From the NCBI RefSeq assembly GCF_030063415.1, contig NZ_JASITA010000015.1:41292-105291 (forward strand): 64,000 nucleotides of DNA, read 5' to 3'. Positions 18,997 to 27,347 of this stretch are shown here, piece after piece. The notes beneath the pieces were generated by a model, which had not been told where the DNA came from, made no database searches, and worked only from the letters and a program-made list of their open reading frames with translations. Source of the stretch: Streptomyces sp. H27-C3. GTDB taxonomy: Bacteria; Actinomycetota; Actinomycetes; Streptomycetales; Streptomycetaceae. Every line of letters begins with the position of its first letter. The first letter of the stretch is position 1. Position numbers and translations under genes: made by a program.

Positions 18997-20469
18997 ATGG
19001 CCGAGAGCACCGAATCGCGTACCCCACCGTCCGCATCCTCGGCCGGCTCCGGGGACTCCCCCGACGCCCTCTACCTGAAGCGGCGCGCGCTGCGCCGCGG
19101 CAGCGCCGGCTGGCTGCTGCTCACCGGTCTCGGAGTCGCGTACGTCGTCTCCGGTGACTTCTCGGGCTGGAACATCGGTCTTGCCGAGGGCGGCTTCGGC
19201 GGGCTCGCGATCGCCACCCTCCTGATGGGCGTGATGTACGCCTGTCTGGTCTTCGCGCTCGCGGAGCTGTCCGCGATCCTGCCCACCGCGGGCGGCGGCT
19301 ACGGCTTCGCCCGGCGCGCGCTGGGCACCTGGGGCGGCTTCCTGACCGGCACGGCGATCCTCATCGAGTACATCCTGGCGCCGGCCGCCATCTCCATCTT
19401 CATCGGCGACTACGTCGAGTCGCTCAATCTTTTCGGCCTCGACGCGGGCTGGCCCGTCTATCTCGCCTGCTTCGCGATCTTCATCGGCATCCATCTGTGG
19501 GGCGTCGGCGAGGCGCTGCGCTTCAGCCTGGTGGTCACCGCCATCGCGGTGGCCGCGCTGCTGATCTTCGCGGTCGGCGCGTTCACCGAGTTCAGCGGCT
19601 CCAACCTCAATGACATCCCGGTCGACAAGGAAGCCTTCGGCTCCAACTCCTGGCTGCCTTTCGGCCTGCTGGGCATCTGGTCCGCCTTCCCCTTCGGCAT
19701 GTGGTTCTTCCTTGGCGTCGAGGGGGTGCCGCTGGCCGCCGAGGAGGCAAAGGACCCGGTGCGCTCGATGCCGCGCGCCCTGTCGATCTCCATGGCCGTG
19801 CTGGCGCTGCTCGCCCTGGTCACGTTCTTCGCCGCGACCGGTGCGCGCGGCTCGGCGGCCATCCAGGACGCGGGCAATCCGCTGGTCGTGGCGCTCCAGG
19901 GCGACGGCGATCCCACGGCGCTCAGCCGGTTCGTGAACTACGCGGGCCTGGCGGGTCTCGTCGCCTCCTTCTTCTCGCTGATCTACGCGGGGTCCAGGCA
20001 ACTGTTCGCGCTCTCCCGGGCCGGATATCTGCCCCGCTTCCTGTCTCTGACGAGCCGCCGCAAGGCCCCTTACCTCGGGCTGCTCATCCCCGGTGCGATC
20101 GGCTTCGCCCTTGCCGCCGGATCGGGCAACGGCGGGCGGATGCTCAACGTCGCCGTCTTCGGGGCGACGATCTCGTACGCCCTGATGGCCCTGTCGCACA
20201 TCGTGCTGCGCCGCCGGGAGCCCGAACTGCCTCGCCCGTACCGCACACCCGGTGGCATTGTCACCTCTTCGGTGGCCTTCGTCCTGGCGCTGTCCGCGCT
20301 GGTGGCGACGTTCCTGGTGGACAAGGACGCGGCGTTCATCGCACTCGGCGTCTACGCCGTCGCTCTCGCCTACTTCGCGTTCTACAGCCGGCACCGGCTG
20401 GTGGCGGCGGCTCCCGAGGAGGAGTTCGCGGCGCTGGCCGCGGCCGAGGCCGAACTCGAACGCAAGTGA
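18997..20469 (+). CDS. APC-family ethanolamine/amino-acid permease
   Basis: 490 residues with about 12 predicted membrane helices, starting with the APC motif GWLLLTGLGVAYVVSGDFSG that resembles ethanolamine permeases of the Eat type. The ATG at 18997 follows AGGAG by 7 bases; a TTG further up (18973) is less likely. It lies 32 bases before the C26 hydrolase gene in the same direction. With glnA4 and the dehydrogenases it would supply ethanolamine, or a related amine, from outside. Confidence 0.88.
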   Translation: MAESTESRTPPSASSAGSGDSPDALYLKRRALRRGSAGWLLLTGLGVAYVVSGDFSGWNIGLAEGGFGGLAIATLLMGVMYACLVFALAELSAILPTAGGGYGFARRALGTWGGFLTGTAILIEYILAPAAISIFIGDYVESLNLFGLDAGWPVYLACFAIFIGIHLWGVGEALRFSLVVTAIAVAALLIFAVGAFTEFSGSNLNDIPVDKEAFGSNSWLPFGLLGIWSAFPFGMWFFLGVEGVPLAAEEAKDPVRSMPRALSISMAVLALLALVTFFAATGARGSAAIQDAGNPLVVALQGDGDPTALSRFVNYAGLAGLVASFFSLIYAGSRQLFALSRAGYLPRFLSLTSRRKAPYLGLLIPGAIGFALAAGSGNGGRMLNVAVFGATISYALMALSHIVLRRREPELPRPYRTPGGIVTSSVAFVLALSALVATFLVDKDAAFIALGVYAVALAYFAFYSRHRLVAAAPEEEFAALAAAEAELERK

Positions 20470-20501
20470 CCCACGACTGACCCACGAACGACCGGAGGAC
20501 C

Positions 20502-21212
20502 GTGCACGTGCCCGCCCCCAAGCCGCTGATCGGCATCAGCACCTATCTGGAACCGTCCGCCAAGTGGGGCGTGTGGGACCTGCCCGCCGCCCTACTGCCC
20601 GCCGGGTACCCCCGGCTCGTACAGGCGGCGGGCGCGATCGCGGTGATGCTGCCGCCCGACGAGACCGCGTCGGCCGCAGAGGTGGTGGCCCGGCTGGACG
20701 CGGTCGTCGTCGCGGGCGGGCCCGATATCGAGCCCGTACGGTACGGAGCCGAGCGCCACCCGCGTACCGGGCCGCCCGCACGGGAGCGAGACGCCTGGGA
20801 ACTCGCCCTGATCGAGGCCGCGTTGGCGTCCGGTACCCCGCTGCTCGGGATCTGCCGGGGCATGCAGCTGCTCAATGTCGCCCTCGGCGGCACGCTCGTC
20901 CAGCATCTGGAGGGCCACATCGCGTCCGTCGGCGTCCTGGGCACGCACACCGTGCGGCCGGTGCCGGGCACGCTGTACGCGTCGATCGTGCCGAGGGACT
21001 GCGACGTACCGACGTACCACCATCAGGCCGCCGACCGGCCCGGCGACGGCCTGGTGGTGTCGGCGTACGCGACGGACGGCACCCCCGAGGCCGTCGAACT
21101 GCCCGGCGCCGCCTGGGTCCTCGGCGTCCAGTGGCACCCGGAGATGGGCGAGGACCTACGGGTGATGCAGGCCCTGGTCACGGCAGCCACGAACGGCCGG
21201 CCCACGCCCTGA
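20502..21212 (+). CDS. C26 gamma-glutamyl hydrolase (PuuD-like)
   Basis: 236 residues of class I glutamine amidotransferase-like peptidase family C26. The nucleophile cysteine is in GICRGMQLLNV and the catalytic His-Glu pair in GVQWHPE; the VVAGGPDIEP strand is typical. It would split gamma-glutamylglycine, or another gamma-glutamyl product of the cluster, to glutamate plus the amino acid. A second GTG at 20508 has better spacing from GGAGG and may be the true start. Probably co-transcribed with the permease. Confidence 0.9.
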   Translation: MHVPAPKPLIGISTYLEPSAKWGVWDLPAALLPAGYPRLVQAAGAIAVMLPPDETASAAEVVARLDAVVVAGGPDIEPVRYGAERHPRTGPPARERDAWELALIEAALASGTPLLGICRGMQLLNVALGGTLVQHLEGHIASVGVLGTHTVRPVPGTLYASIVPRDCDVPTYHHQAADRPGDGLVVSAYATDGTPEAVELPGAAWVLGVQWHPEMGEDLRVMQALVTAATNGRPTP

Positions 21213-21318
21213 CCGACAACCTGCACCACTCCTCCGGCCGCGCCATCGACCCGCACACCCATTCCAACCGCCACAGTGGAGAGGTACGAGCGAGTCCGAC
21301 GGCAGGAGGGAAACCGGC

Positions 21319-22809
21319 GTGACGACGGACGAGGCGCAGGCGCCCTTGCGGTGTCTGGTGACCGGAGCGAGCGGATACATCGGCGGGCGGCTGGTGCCCG
21401 AGCTGCTCGGGGCCGGGCACCAGGTGCGTTGCATGGCCCGCACTCCGGAGAAGCTGCGGGACTTCCCGTGGGCCGGGCAGGTGGAGACCGTACGCGGAGA
21501 TGTGACCGACGCGGAGTCGACGGCCAGTGCGCTCAAGGGCATCGACGTCGCGTACTACCTGGTGCACGCGCTCGGCACCGGCCGCGGCTTCGAGGACACG
21601 GACCGCAGGGCGGCCAAGGTCTTCGCGGAGGAAGCGCGGGCGGCCGGCGTGCGGCGCGTCGTCTATCTGGGCGGGCTCACCCCGGCCCGGATCCCGGAGC
21701 GCGAGCTGTCCCCGCATCTGCGCTCCCGGACCGAGGTGGGCCGGATCCTGCTTGACTCCGGGGTGCCGACCGTCGTACTGCGGGCCGCGGTCATTCTCGG
21801 GTCGGGCTCGGCGTCCTTCGAGATGCTGCGGTATCTGACGGAGCGGCTGCCGCTGATGGTGACACCCAGCTGGGTACGGACCCGGATCCAGCCCGTCGCC
21901 GTCCGCGACGTGCTGCGCTGCCTGGTGGGCTGTGCGCGACTGCCGTCGGAGGTGAACCGGACGTTCGACCTCGGCGGTCCCGACGTCCTCACCTACCGCG
22001 ACATGATGCAGCGGTACGCGCGCGCGGCCGGGCTGCCGCGCAGGCTGATCTTCCCCATTCCGGTGCTCACACCGGCGCTCTCCAGCCACTGGGTGGGGCT
22101 GGTGACGCCCGTACCCAGCTCCATCGCGCGCCCACTGGCCGAGTCGTTGCGCCACGAGGTGGTGTGCCACGAGAACGACATCGCGCAGTACGTTCCCGAG
22201 CCGCCGGGCGGTGCGATCGGCTTCGACCGGGCGGTCGAGCTGGCCCTCAAGCGCGTGCAGGAGGCGGATATCACCACCCGCTGGTCCTCCGCGTCGGTGG
22301 CCCACGCGCCGAGCGACCCGTTGCCCACCGACCCCGACTGGGCGGGCGGCAGCCTCTACACGGACTCCCGTGAGCAGACCGTCGACGCGTCGCCCGAGAA
22401 GCTGTGGCGAGTGGTCGAGGGCATCGGCGGCGAGAACGGCTGGTACTCCTTCCCGCTCGCCTGGGCCGTACGGGGCTGGCTGGACCGCCTGGTCGGGGGC
22501 GTCGGGCTGCGCCGCGGCCGCCGGGACGCGTCCCGGCTGCGCGTGGGCGACTCGCTCGACTTCTGGCGCGTGGAGGAGGTCGAGCAGGGCCGGCTGCTCA
22601 GGCTGCGGGCGGAAATGCGGGTGCCGGGGCTGGCCTGGCTGGAACTGCGGGTCGAGACGGACGAGAAGGGCCGGACGGTGTACCGGCAGCGGGCGCTGTT
22701 CCATCCGCACGGGCTGGCGGGGCACGCGTACTGGTGGAGCGTAGCGCCGTTCCACGGCGTGGTGTTCGGCGGGATGGCCCGCAACATCGCGGCGGCTGCG
22801 GTGCGGTGA
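21319..22809 (+). CDS. SDR-DUF2867 fusion protein
   Basis: 496 residues. Residues 10-300 form an atypical extended SDR with the NAD(P)-binding motif TGASGYIGGRLV near the start and YYLVHALG. The C-terminal 170 residues, from about ASPEKLWRVVEGIGGENGWY, are a DUF2867 (START-like) domain, an arrangement common in actinobacteria. The GTG start follows AGGAGGG. Substrate unknown: similar proteins are annotated only as NAD(P)H-binding. Not part of the ethanolamine set as far as can be seen. Confidence 0.85.
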   Translation: MTTDEAQAPLRCLVTGASGYIGGRLVPELLGAGHQVRCMARTPEKLRDFPWAGQVETVRGDVTDAESTASALKGIDVAYYLVHALGTGRGFEDTDRRAAKVFAEEARAAGVRRVVYLGGLTPARIPERELSPHLRSRTEVGRILLDSGVPTVVLRAAVILGSGSASFEMLRYLTERLPLMVTPSWVRTRIQPVAVRDVLRCLVGCARLPSEVNRTFDLGGPDVLTYRDMMQRYARAAGLPRRLIFPIPVLTPALSSHWVGLVTPVPSSIARPLAESLRHEVVCHENDIAQYVPEPPGGAIGFDRAVELALKRVQEADITTRWSSASVAHAPSDPLPTDPDWAGGSLYTDSREQTVDASPEKLWRVVEGIGGENGWYSFPLAWAVRGWLDRLVGGVGLRRGRRDASRLRVGDSLDFWRVEEVEQGRLLRLRAEMRVPGLAWLELRVETDEKGRTVYRQRALFHPHGLAGHAYWWSVAPFHGVVFGGMARNIAAAAVR

Positions 22810-22837
22810 GGGAGGGGCGGGTGGTTGGGTCACGTGA

Positions 22838-22906
22838 CTCGTACGGTCACGGGGCTCGGCCCGTCACGCCATGCAGCTCGTACGGTCACGCGGCTCGGCC
22901 CATGAC
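22838..22906. repeat. two 30-bp direct repeats in a 334-bp gap
   Basis: The 30-base units at 22838-22867 and 22877-22906 (CTCGTACGGTCACGGGGCTC at the start) differ at three positions, and degraded further copies follow to about 22960. The rest of 22810-23143 holds no credible gene. Confidence 0.75.
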
Positions 22907-23143
22907 TTGGCTCGTCCCCTGACTTGGCTTGCGCGGTCACGGGGGTACGTCGCACGGGTGCGGGGCCACGCGGGTGCTTGACCACGGAACATGGCGCGGG
23001 TCGGCTCCTCCGGTCTACGCGGGATCTGCCCCGAAACCACGACGGGGCGGGCAGGGCCCGTGCATTCGCTCGCGCCTGCCCGCCCATGTCGTACTGCCGG
23101 TACGCGAACGCCCACGGGCGTACGCGCGCGGCCCCGAGCCAGG

Positions 23144-23500
23144 TCAGATGCGGCCGGCGAGGAGGCGGGTGATCGGGCCCCGGTTGCGCTGCTCCAGCTT
23201 GCGGCCCGCCGCGAACGACGCGGCGCCGATGGCCACCACGCCCGCACCGGCGCCCGCCACGAACGCCTTGCGGGTCTGAATCACCGTCCACGCGGTGGTC
23301 GCGGTCGACGCGACCTTGCCCGACGCCGACTCCAGGGCGTGGCGGCCCGCCTGGACACCCTTCAGTCCGGACAGCTTCGCGCTCTCGGCCGCTTCCATAG
23401 CCTTTCCTGCGGCGTCCTTGGCCTTCGAGACCGCGGCGTCGGCGTCGACCTTCGCGGCGGCACTGGAAAAGGTGGTCTTGGTGTTGTCGTCTTCAGTCAT
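23144..23500 (-). CDS. small membrane protein with Ala-rich helical head
   Basis: 118 residues: a charged, alanine-rich helical N-terminal region (VDADAAVSKAKDAAGKAMEA and on) resembling late-embryogenesis or coiled-coil proteins, then one membrane helix (AFVAGAGAGVVAIGAASFAA) and a short basic tail. Codon use and conservation style look real. No known family recognised; it may act at the membrane surface. Transcribed alone, 36 bases after the LysR gene stop. Confidence 0.75.
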   Translation of the reverse strand: MTEDDNTKTTFSSAAAKVDADAAVSKAKDAAGKAMEAAESAKLSGLKGVQAGRHALESASGKVASTATTAWTVIQTRKAFVAGAGAGVVAIGAASFAAGRKLEQRNRGPITRLLAGRI

Positions 23501-23536
23501 GGCCTGCGGGTAACCGCTCGGGGCGGTGGCAAACGG

Positions 23537-24745
23537 TCAGCCGCCCTCCCTTGCCGGGCGGGTGAGCGACAGCAGGTCGCGGGCGGGGCCCGTGGGGCGG
23601 GGCCCGGTCGGCCAGACCGCGCGCAGGTCACGGCTGAGCCGGACGCCATCGACCGGGATCTTGACGAGGCGGCGCGAGGCGAGCTCCTCCCCCAGCGCGA
23701 GCTCGCTCAGCACGCTGGGGCCCGCGCCGCTGACCGCGGCGGCCTTCACCGCGGTGGTGGAGGAGAGTTCCAGGAGGGGGTCGGCGAGGCCGCCGTGCCC
23801 GGCCAGGGCGGCGTCCAGGACCTGGCGGGTGCCCGAGCCGCGTTCGCGGAGGATGAGATGAGCCTCGGCCAGTTCCCGCGCGGCCACCGGGCGGCGGCGC
23901 CGGGCCCAGGGGTGGGTCGGTGCCGCGACCACCACGAGCCGGTCGTGGCCGATGACGACGCCGTCGAGCCCGTCCGGCACGGCCAGGCCCTCGACGAAGC
24001 CCAGATCGGCCTCGCCGCTCAGCAGCCGCTGCGCGACCGCCGCGGAGTTGCCAGCGAGCAGCGAGACCGCGGTGCCGGGGCGCTGGCCGCTCAGGGCGAT
24101 CAGCCAGCCGGGCAGCAGGTACTCGGCGATCGTCATGCTGGCCGCGACCCGCAGCCGCGAGTCCCGCCGTCCGCGCAGCGCCTGCGCGCCCGCGTCGAAG
24201 GCCTCGGCCGCCTCCACGACCTGCCGGGCCCAGTCGGTGACGAGGGCGCCCGCGTCGGTGAGCCGGGAGCCGCGGGGTGAGCGGTCCACCAGGGCGACGC
24301 CGAGCCGGCGTTCCATCGAGCGGATACGGCTGCTCGCGGCGGGCTGGGTGATGCCGAGCTCGCGCGCCGCCCGCCCGAGGCTGCCGAGCCGGGCGACGGC
24401 GAGCAGCAGCTCCATGGAGCCGAGATCGGGCACCCGGTGCGCGAGCGGCGGCCGGTCGCCGGAGCCCGGGTGGTTGTCCGCCCCGTCCGCCGATGCGGAC
24501 GGAGGCCGAGCACTCCCGGGACCGTGGCCGTGGCCGTGGCCGAGCCCTGAGCCGGGACCGGGACCCGACCCGAGAGCAGGAGCCGAGCCGGGACCGCGGG
24601 CGGATCCTGATCCCATGTCCGAGCCGGGACCGGGAGCCGAACCCGCCCCCACCTCCGAACCCGAACCCGACTCCGAGCCCGGCTCCGGCTCCGAGCCCAT
24701 CGCGTCACCGAAGTCCTGGTATTCGCCGAAGCCTGGGTGAGTCAT
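23537..24745 (-). CDS. LysR-family regulator with low-complexity N-terminal extension
   Basis: 402 residues, about 100 longer than usual. A LysR helix-turn-helix (MELLLAVARLGSLGRAAREL) begins near residue 109 and is followed by a normal effector-binding domain. Residues 17-85 are Gly-Ser-Pro-Glu repeats. With the ATG at 24745, TAAGCT lies exactly 6 bases upstream, consistent with a leaderless transcript including the repeat tail; a start closer to the HTH cannot be excluded. Divergent from a TDT transporter it probably controls. Confidence 0.85.
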   Translation of the reverse strand: MTHPGFGEYQDFGDAMGSEPEPGSESGSGSEVGAGSAPGPGSDMGSGSARGPGSAPALGSGPGPGSGLGHGHGHGPGSARPPSASADGADNHPGSGDRPPLAHRVPDLGSMELLLAVARLGSLGRAARELGITQPAASSRIRSMERRLGVALVDRSPRGSRLTDAGALVTDWARQVVEAAEAFDAGAQALRGRRDSRLRVAASMTIAEYLLPGWLIALSGQRPGTAVSLLAGNSAAVAQRLLSGEADLGFVEGLAVPDGLDGVVIGHDRLVVVAAPTHPWARRRRPVAARELAEAHLILRERGSGTRQVLDAALAGHGGLADPLLELSSTTAVKAAAVSGAGPSVLSELALGEELASRRLVKIPVDGVRLSRDLRAVWPTGPRPTGPARDLLSLTRPAREGG

Positions 24746-24761
24746 AAAACCAGCTTATGAC
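24741..24761. promoter_or_regulatory. LysR operator-like inverted repeat
   Basis: GTCATAA-N7-TTATGAC, a perfect 7-bp dyad overlapping the lysR start codon and its -10 box (TAAGCT on the leftward strand). Its ATAA-N7-TTAT core matches the T-N11-A layout of LysR sites. It also lies 55 bases before the TDT gene. Confidence 0.65.
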
Positions 24762-24815
24762 CCCATACAAGAATCGTCCCTGGTGGGGGCCGCTCCCGCC
24801 GAGGAGGGTGGTCGT

Positions 24816-25961
24816 ATGGCCATCTCCGCGCAGCCCCACCCCCTCCTCACGGCCACCCGCCCGCGCCGCCCGGCCCTGCGCCATCTCGGCCCCAACTGGT
24901 ACGCCACCGTCATGGGCACCGCCGTCGTCGCCAACGCCGGCGCCGCGCTGCCCGTCGACGCACCCGGTCTGCGCGCGGCGTACACGATGGTCTGGGCGCT
25001 GTCCGTCCTGATGCTCATGGCCCTCCTCGCGGCCCGCGCCGGCCACTGGGCCCACCACGGCGACCAGGCCAGGACGCACCTCCTCGACCCGGCCGTCGCC
25101 CCGTTCTACGGGTGTCTGGCGATGGCGCTGCTCGCGGTCGGCGGCGGTACGGCGGCGGTCGGCGGGGAAGTCGTCGGCGCCGGAGCGGCCCTGGCGGCCG
25201 CCGCGGCGCTGTGGTGCGCGGGAACGGCCGTCGGCCTGGCCGCCGCCGTCGCGATCCCGTACCTCATGGTCGTACGTCACCGGGTCGACCCCGCCGCCGC
25301 CTCACCGGTGTGGCTGCTGCCGGTGGTCTCGCCGATGGTTTCCGCCGCGCTCGGCCCGCAGCTGATCCCGCATCTGCCCGAGGGGCAGTGGCGCGAGGCG
25401 ATGCTGCTGGCCTGTTACGCGATGTTCGGGCTCAGCCTGCTGGCCACGCTGCTGATGCTGCCGCTGATCTTCTCCCGCCTCGTCCATCACGGCCCGCTGC
25501 CGCTCGTCCTGACACCGACGCTCTTTCTCGTCCTGGGGCCCCTCGGTCAGTCGACCACGGCCGTCAACACGCTCGCGGATGTCGCACCGGGCGCGATAGG
25601 GGCGCCGTACGCGCACGCACTCGGCGCGTTCGCCGTGCTCTACGGCGTGCCGGTGATGGGGTTCGCGCTGCTGTGGCTGGCGCTCGCCGTCGCTCTGGTG
25701 GTCCGCGCGGTCCGCGACGGAATGACCTTCGCGATGACGTGGTGGGCCTTCACCTTCCCCGTCGGTACCTGCGTGACGGGCGCCGCGGGGCTCGCCCGCC
25801 ACACCGGGCTCGACGCCTTCACCTGGCTGGCCGTCGCGCTGTATGCCGCGCTCGTCACGGCGTGGGCGGTGGCTTCGGTCCGTACGCTGCGCGGTCTGCT
25901 CGGCGGAGCGCTGCTCGCAGCACCGCCGGTGCTTCGGCCAATGACGGCCCGTACCACGTGA
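24816..25961 (+). CDS. TDT-family (tellurite-resistance/dicarboxylate) transporter
   Basis: 381 residues with about ten predicted membrane helices and the family opening HLGPNWYATVMGTAVVANAG. TDT proteins export or import anions such as dicarboxylates, sulfite or tellurite-related species; the cargo here is not evident. The ATG at 24816 has GAGGAGGG 7 bases upstream. Divergent from a LysR gene sharing a 21-bp palindrome, so LysR control is likely. Its last 107 bases overlap the end of the convergent receptor gene. Confidence 0.9.
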   Translation: MAISAQPHPLLTATRPRRPALRHLGPNWYATVMGTAVVANAGAALPVDAPGLRAAYTMVWALSVLMLMALLAARAGHWAHHGDQARTHLLDPAVAPFYGCLAMALLAVGGGTAAVGGEVVGAGAALAAAAALWCAGTAVGLAAAVAIPYLMVVRHRVDPAAASPVWLLPVVSPMVSAALGPQLIPHLPEGQWREAMLLACYAMFGLSLLATLLMLPLIFSRLVHHGPLPLVLTPTLFLVLGPLGQSTTAVNTLADVAPGAIGAPYAHALGAFAVLYGVPVMGFALLWLALAVALVVRAVRDGMTFAMTWWAFTFPVGTCVTGAAGLARHTGLDAFTWLAVALYAALVTAWAVASVRTLRGLLGGALLAAPPVLRPMTARTT

Positions 25962-26607
25962 GGTGCCGGCCGCTGACGAGCGCCGCGGGCAGCCCGGGGA
26001 AGGCCTCGGGCCCGTCGTCGGCCGTGAAGCGGTAGGGCTCGTCCGGCAGCACCACCAGGTCGGCCCCGGCCGCGCGCAGCTCGTCGAGCGGGATGCGCGG
26101 ATAGCGCTCGACGTGCCCGGCGTAGCGGTGGTCGACGCCGAGGCGGGCCAGCAGGTCCCCGGCGAAGGTGTCGCGGCCCAGGACCATCCACGGCCTGCGC
26201 CAGATCGGCACGACCGCCGTCAGCCGCCGCGCGGGGGCCGCTTCGCCCCACGCCTCCCCGGCGGCGTCGAGCCAGGCCGGGCGGGAGCGCAGCCGGCAGC
26301 CTTCGACCAGGACCCGTTCCAGCTCCGTCAGGGCCTCCGGCAGGTCGCGGACGACGGTGACCATGACCGTGAGGCCCGCCTGCCGCAGCGCGGCGAGATC
26401 CGGCTCCCGGTTCTCCTCCTCGTTGGCGATGACGAGGTCGGGGGCGAGCCGCACGATCGCTTCGACGTCCGGGTTCTTGGTGCCCCCGATGCGTACGACA
26501 TCCAGCTCCGCCGGGTGGCTGCACCAGTCGGTGGCGCCGACGAGCAGCCCCGGCGCGCTCACGGCCACGGCCTCGGTCAGCGACGGCACCAGCGAGACGA
26601 CGCGCAC
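25855..26607 (-). CDS. helical-backbone metal receptor (cobalamin-binding-like), cytosolic
   Basis: 250 residues of the BtuF/FhuD-type receptor fold: MRVVSLVPSLTEAV at the start, IGGTKNPDVEAIVRLAPDLV, and PIWRRPWMVLGRDTFAGDLL. Unlike ABC receptors it lacks a signal peptide or lipobox, so it should stay in the cytosol; such forms are often called cobalamin-binding proteins. GTG start, 10 bases after the XRE-cupin gene stop, so co-transcribed. It overlaps the convergent transporter gene by 107 bases. Confidence 0.85.
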   Translation of the reverse strand: MRVVSLVPSLTEAVAVSAPGLLVGATDWCSHPAELDVVRIGGTKNPDVEAIVRLAPDLVIANEEENREPDLAALRQAGLTVMVTVVRDLPEALTELERVLVEGCRLRSRPAWLDAAGEAWGEAAPARRLTAVVPIWRRPWMVLGRDTFAGDLLARLGVDHRYAGHVERYPRIPLDELRAAGADLVVLPDEPYRFTADDGPEAFPGLPAALVSGRHLTWYGPSLAEAPAVLRAALRRADRAAYGPKPPPTP

Positions 26608-26617
26608 GGCGGCCCGG

Positions 26618-27163
26618 TCAGCCGCTGTGGCCGACGGTGCCGGCCGCCGCGACGATCAGGATGCGGGTGCCCGGCTCGGTGGCGCGCCAGCGGTGCCGTA
26701 CGCCGCCGGACAGGAAGAGCGTGTCGCCGCGCTCCAGCAGGTACGCCCGGCCTTCCGCCTCCACCTCGGCGGCGCCGTCGGCGATGTACATCAGCTCGTC
26801 GCCGTGGTGCTGAAATTCGCGGCGGGCGTCCTGTTCGCCGGTGTACTCGGTGGCCTTCAGCTGATGCCGGCCGCGCACCACGCACCGCACCCCGTCGGAG
26901 TCCCCGACGTCGTCGGTGGCCCGTACGACATCGACCATGAGCCCCGAGTCGGCCGCCGCGATCAGGTCGCCCACCGTGGTCTTCAGCGCCTCGGCCACCC
27001 GCTCCAGTGAGCGCGTGCTGGGGCGGGCCCGCTCGTTCTCGACCTGGCTGAGGAACGGCACCGACAGTCCACTGCGGGCCGAGACCGTGGCAAGGGTGAG
27101 TTCCAGGGCTTTGCGACGCCTCCGGACGGCCGTACCGACCCGAAGGGTTTCCTTGTCGTCCAT
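26618..27163 (-). CDS. XRE-cupin transcriptional regulator
   Basis: 181 residues: an XRE helix-turn-helix (VSARSGLSVPFLSQVENERA) in the first 75 residues and a C-terminal cupin sensor domain (HHGDELMYIADGAAEVEAEG, then RGDTLFLSGGVRHRW) with metal-ligand histidines. Such regulators often respond to polyamines or small amines and control neighbouring transport genes. GGAGGGAG precedes the ATG. First gene of a pair with the metal-receptor-like gene. Confidence 0.9.
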   Translation of the reverse strand: MDDKETLRVGTAVRRRRKALELTLATVSARSGLSVPFLSQVENERARPSTRSLERVAEALKTTVGDLIAAADSGLMVDVVRATDDVGDSDGVRCVVRGRHQLKATEYTGEQDARREFQHHGDELMYIADGAAEVEAEGRAYLLERGDTLFLSGGVRHRWRATEPGTRILIVAAAGTVGHSG

Positions 27164-27283
27164 CGCTCCGGCTCCCTCCCTGGCTCGCGGTCCGAACCGG
27201 CTGAGTGAAGCCTACGCAGCTTCACGCGACGGTTTCGTACATACGTCAGGGAAGGTTTTCCCCGTCGGGCGGGACAAAGAACG

Positions 27284-27321
27284 CGAGGGGTGGCATCACC
27301 CTGTGGTGATGCCACCCCTCG
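27284..27321 (-). terminator. terminator of the betaine transporter operon
   Basis: Perfect 17-bp inverted repeat with a 4-base loop, 27 bases past the stop of the permease/binding-protein gene. Confidence 0.85.
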
Positions 27322-27347
27322 GTGGTGTCGCGTACGGCGGCGAACGG

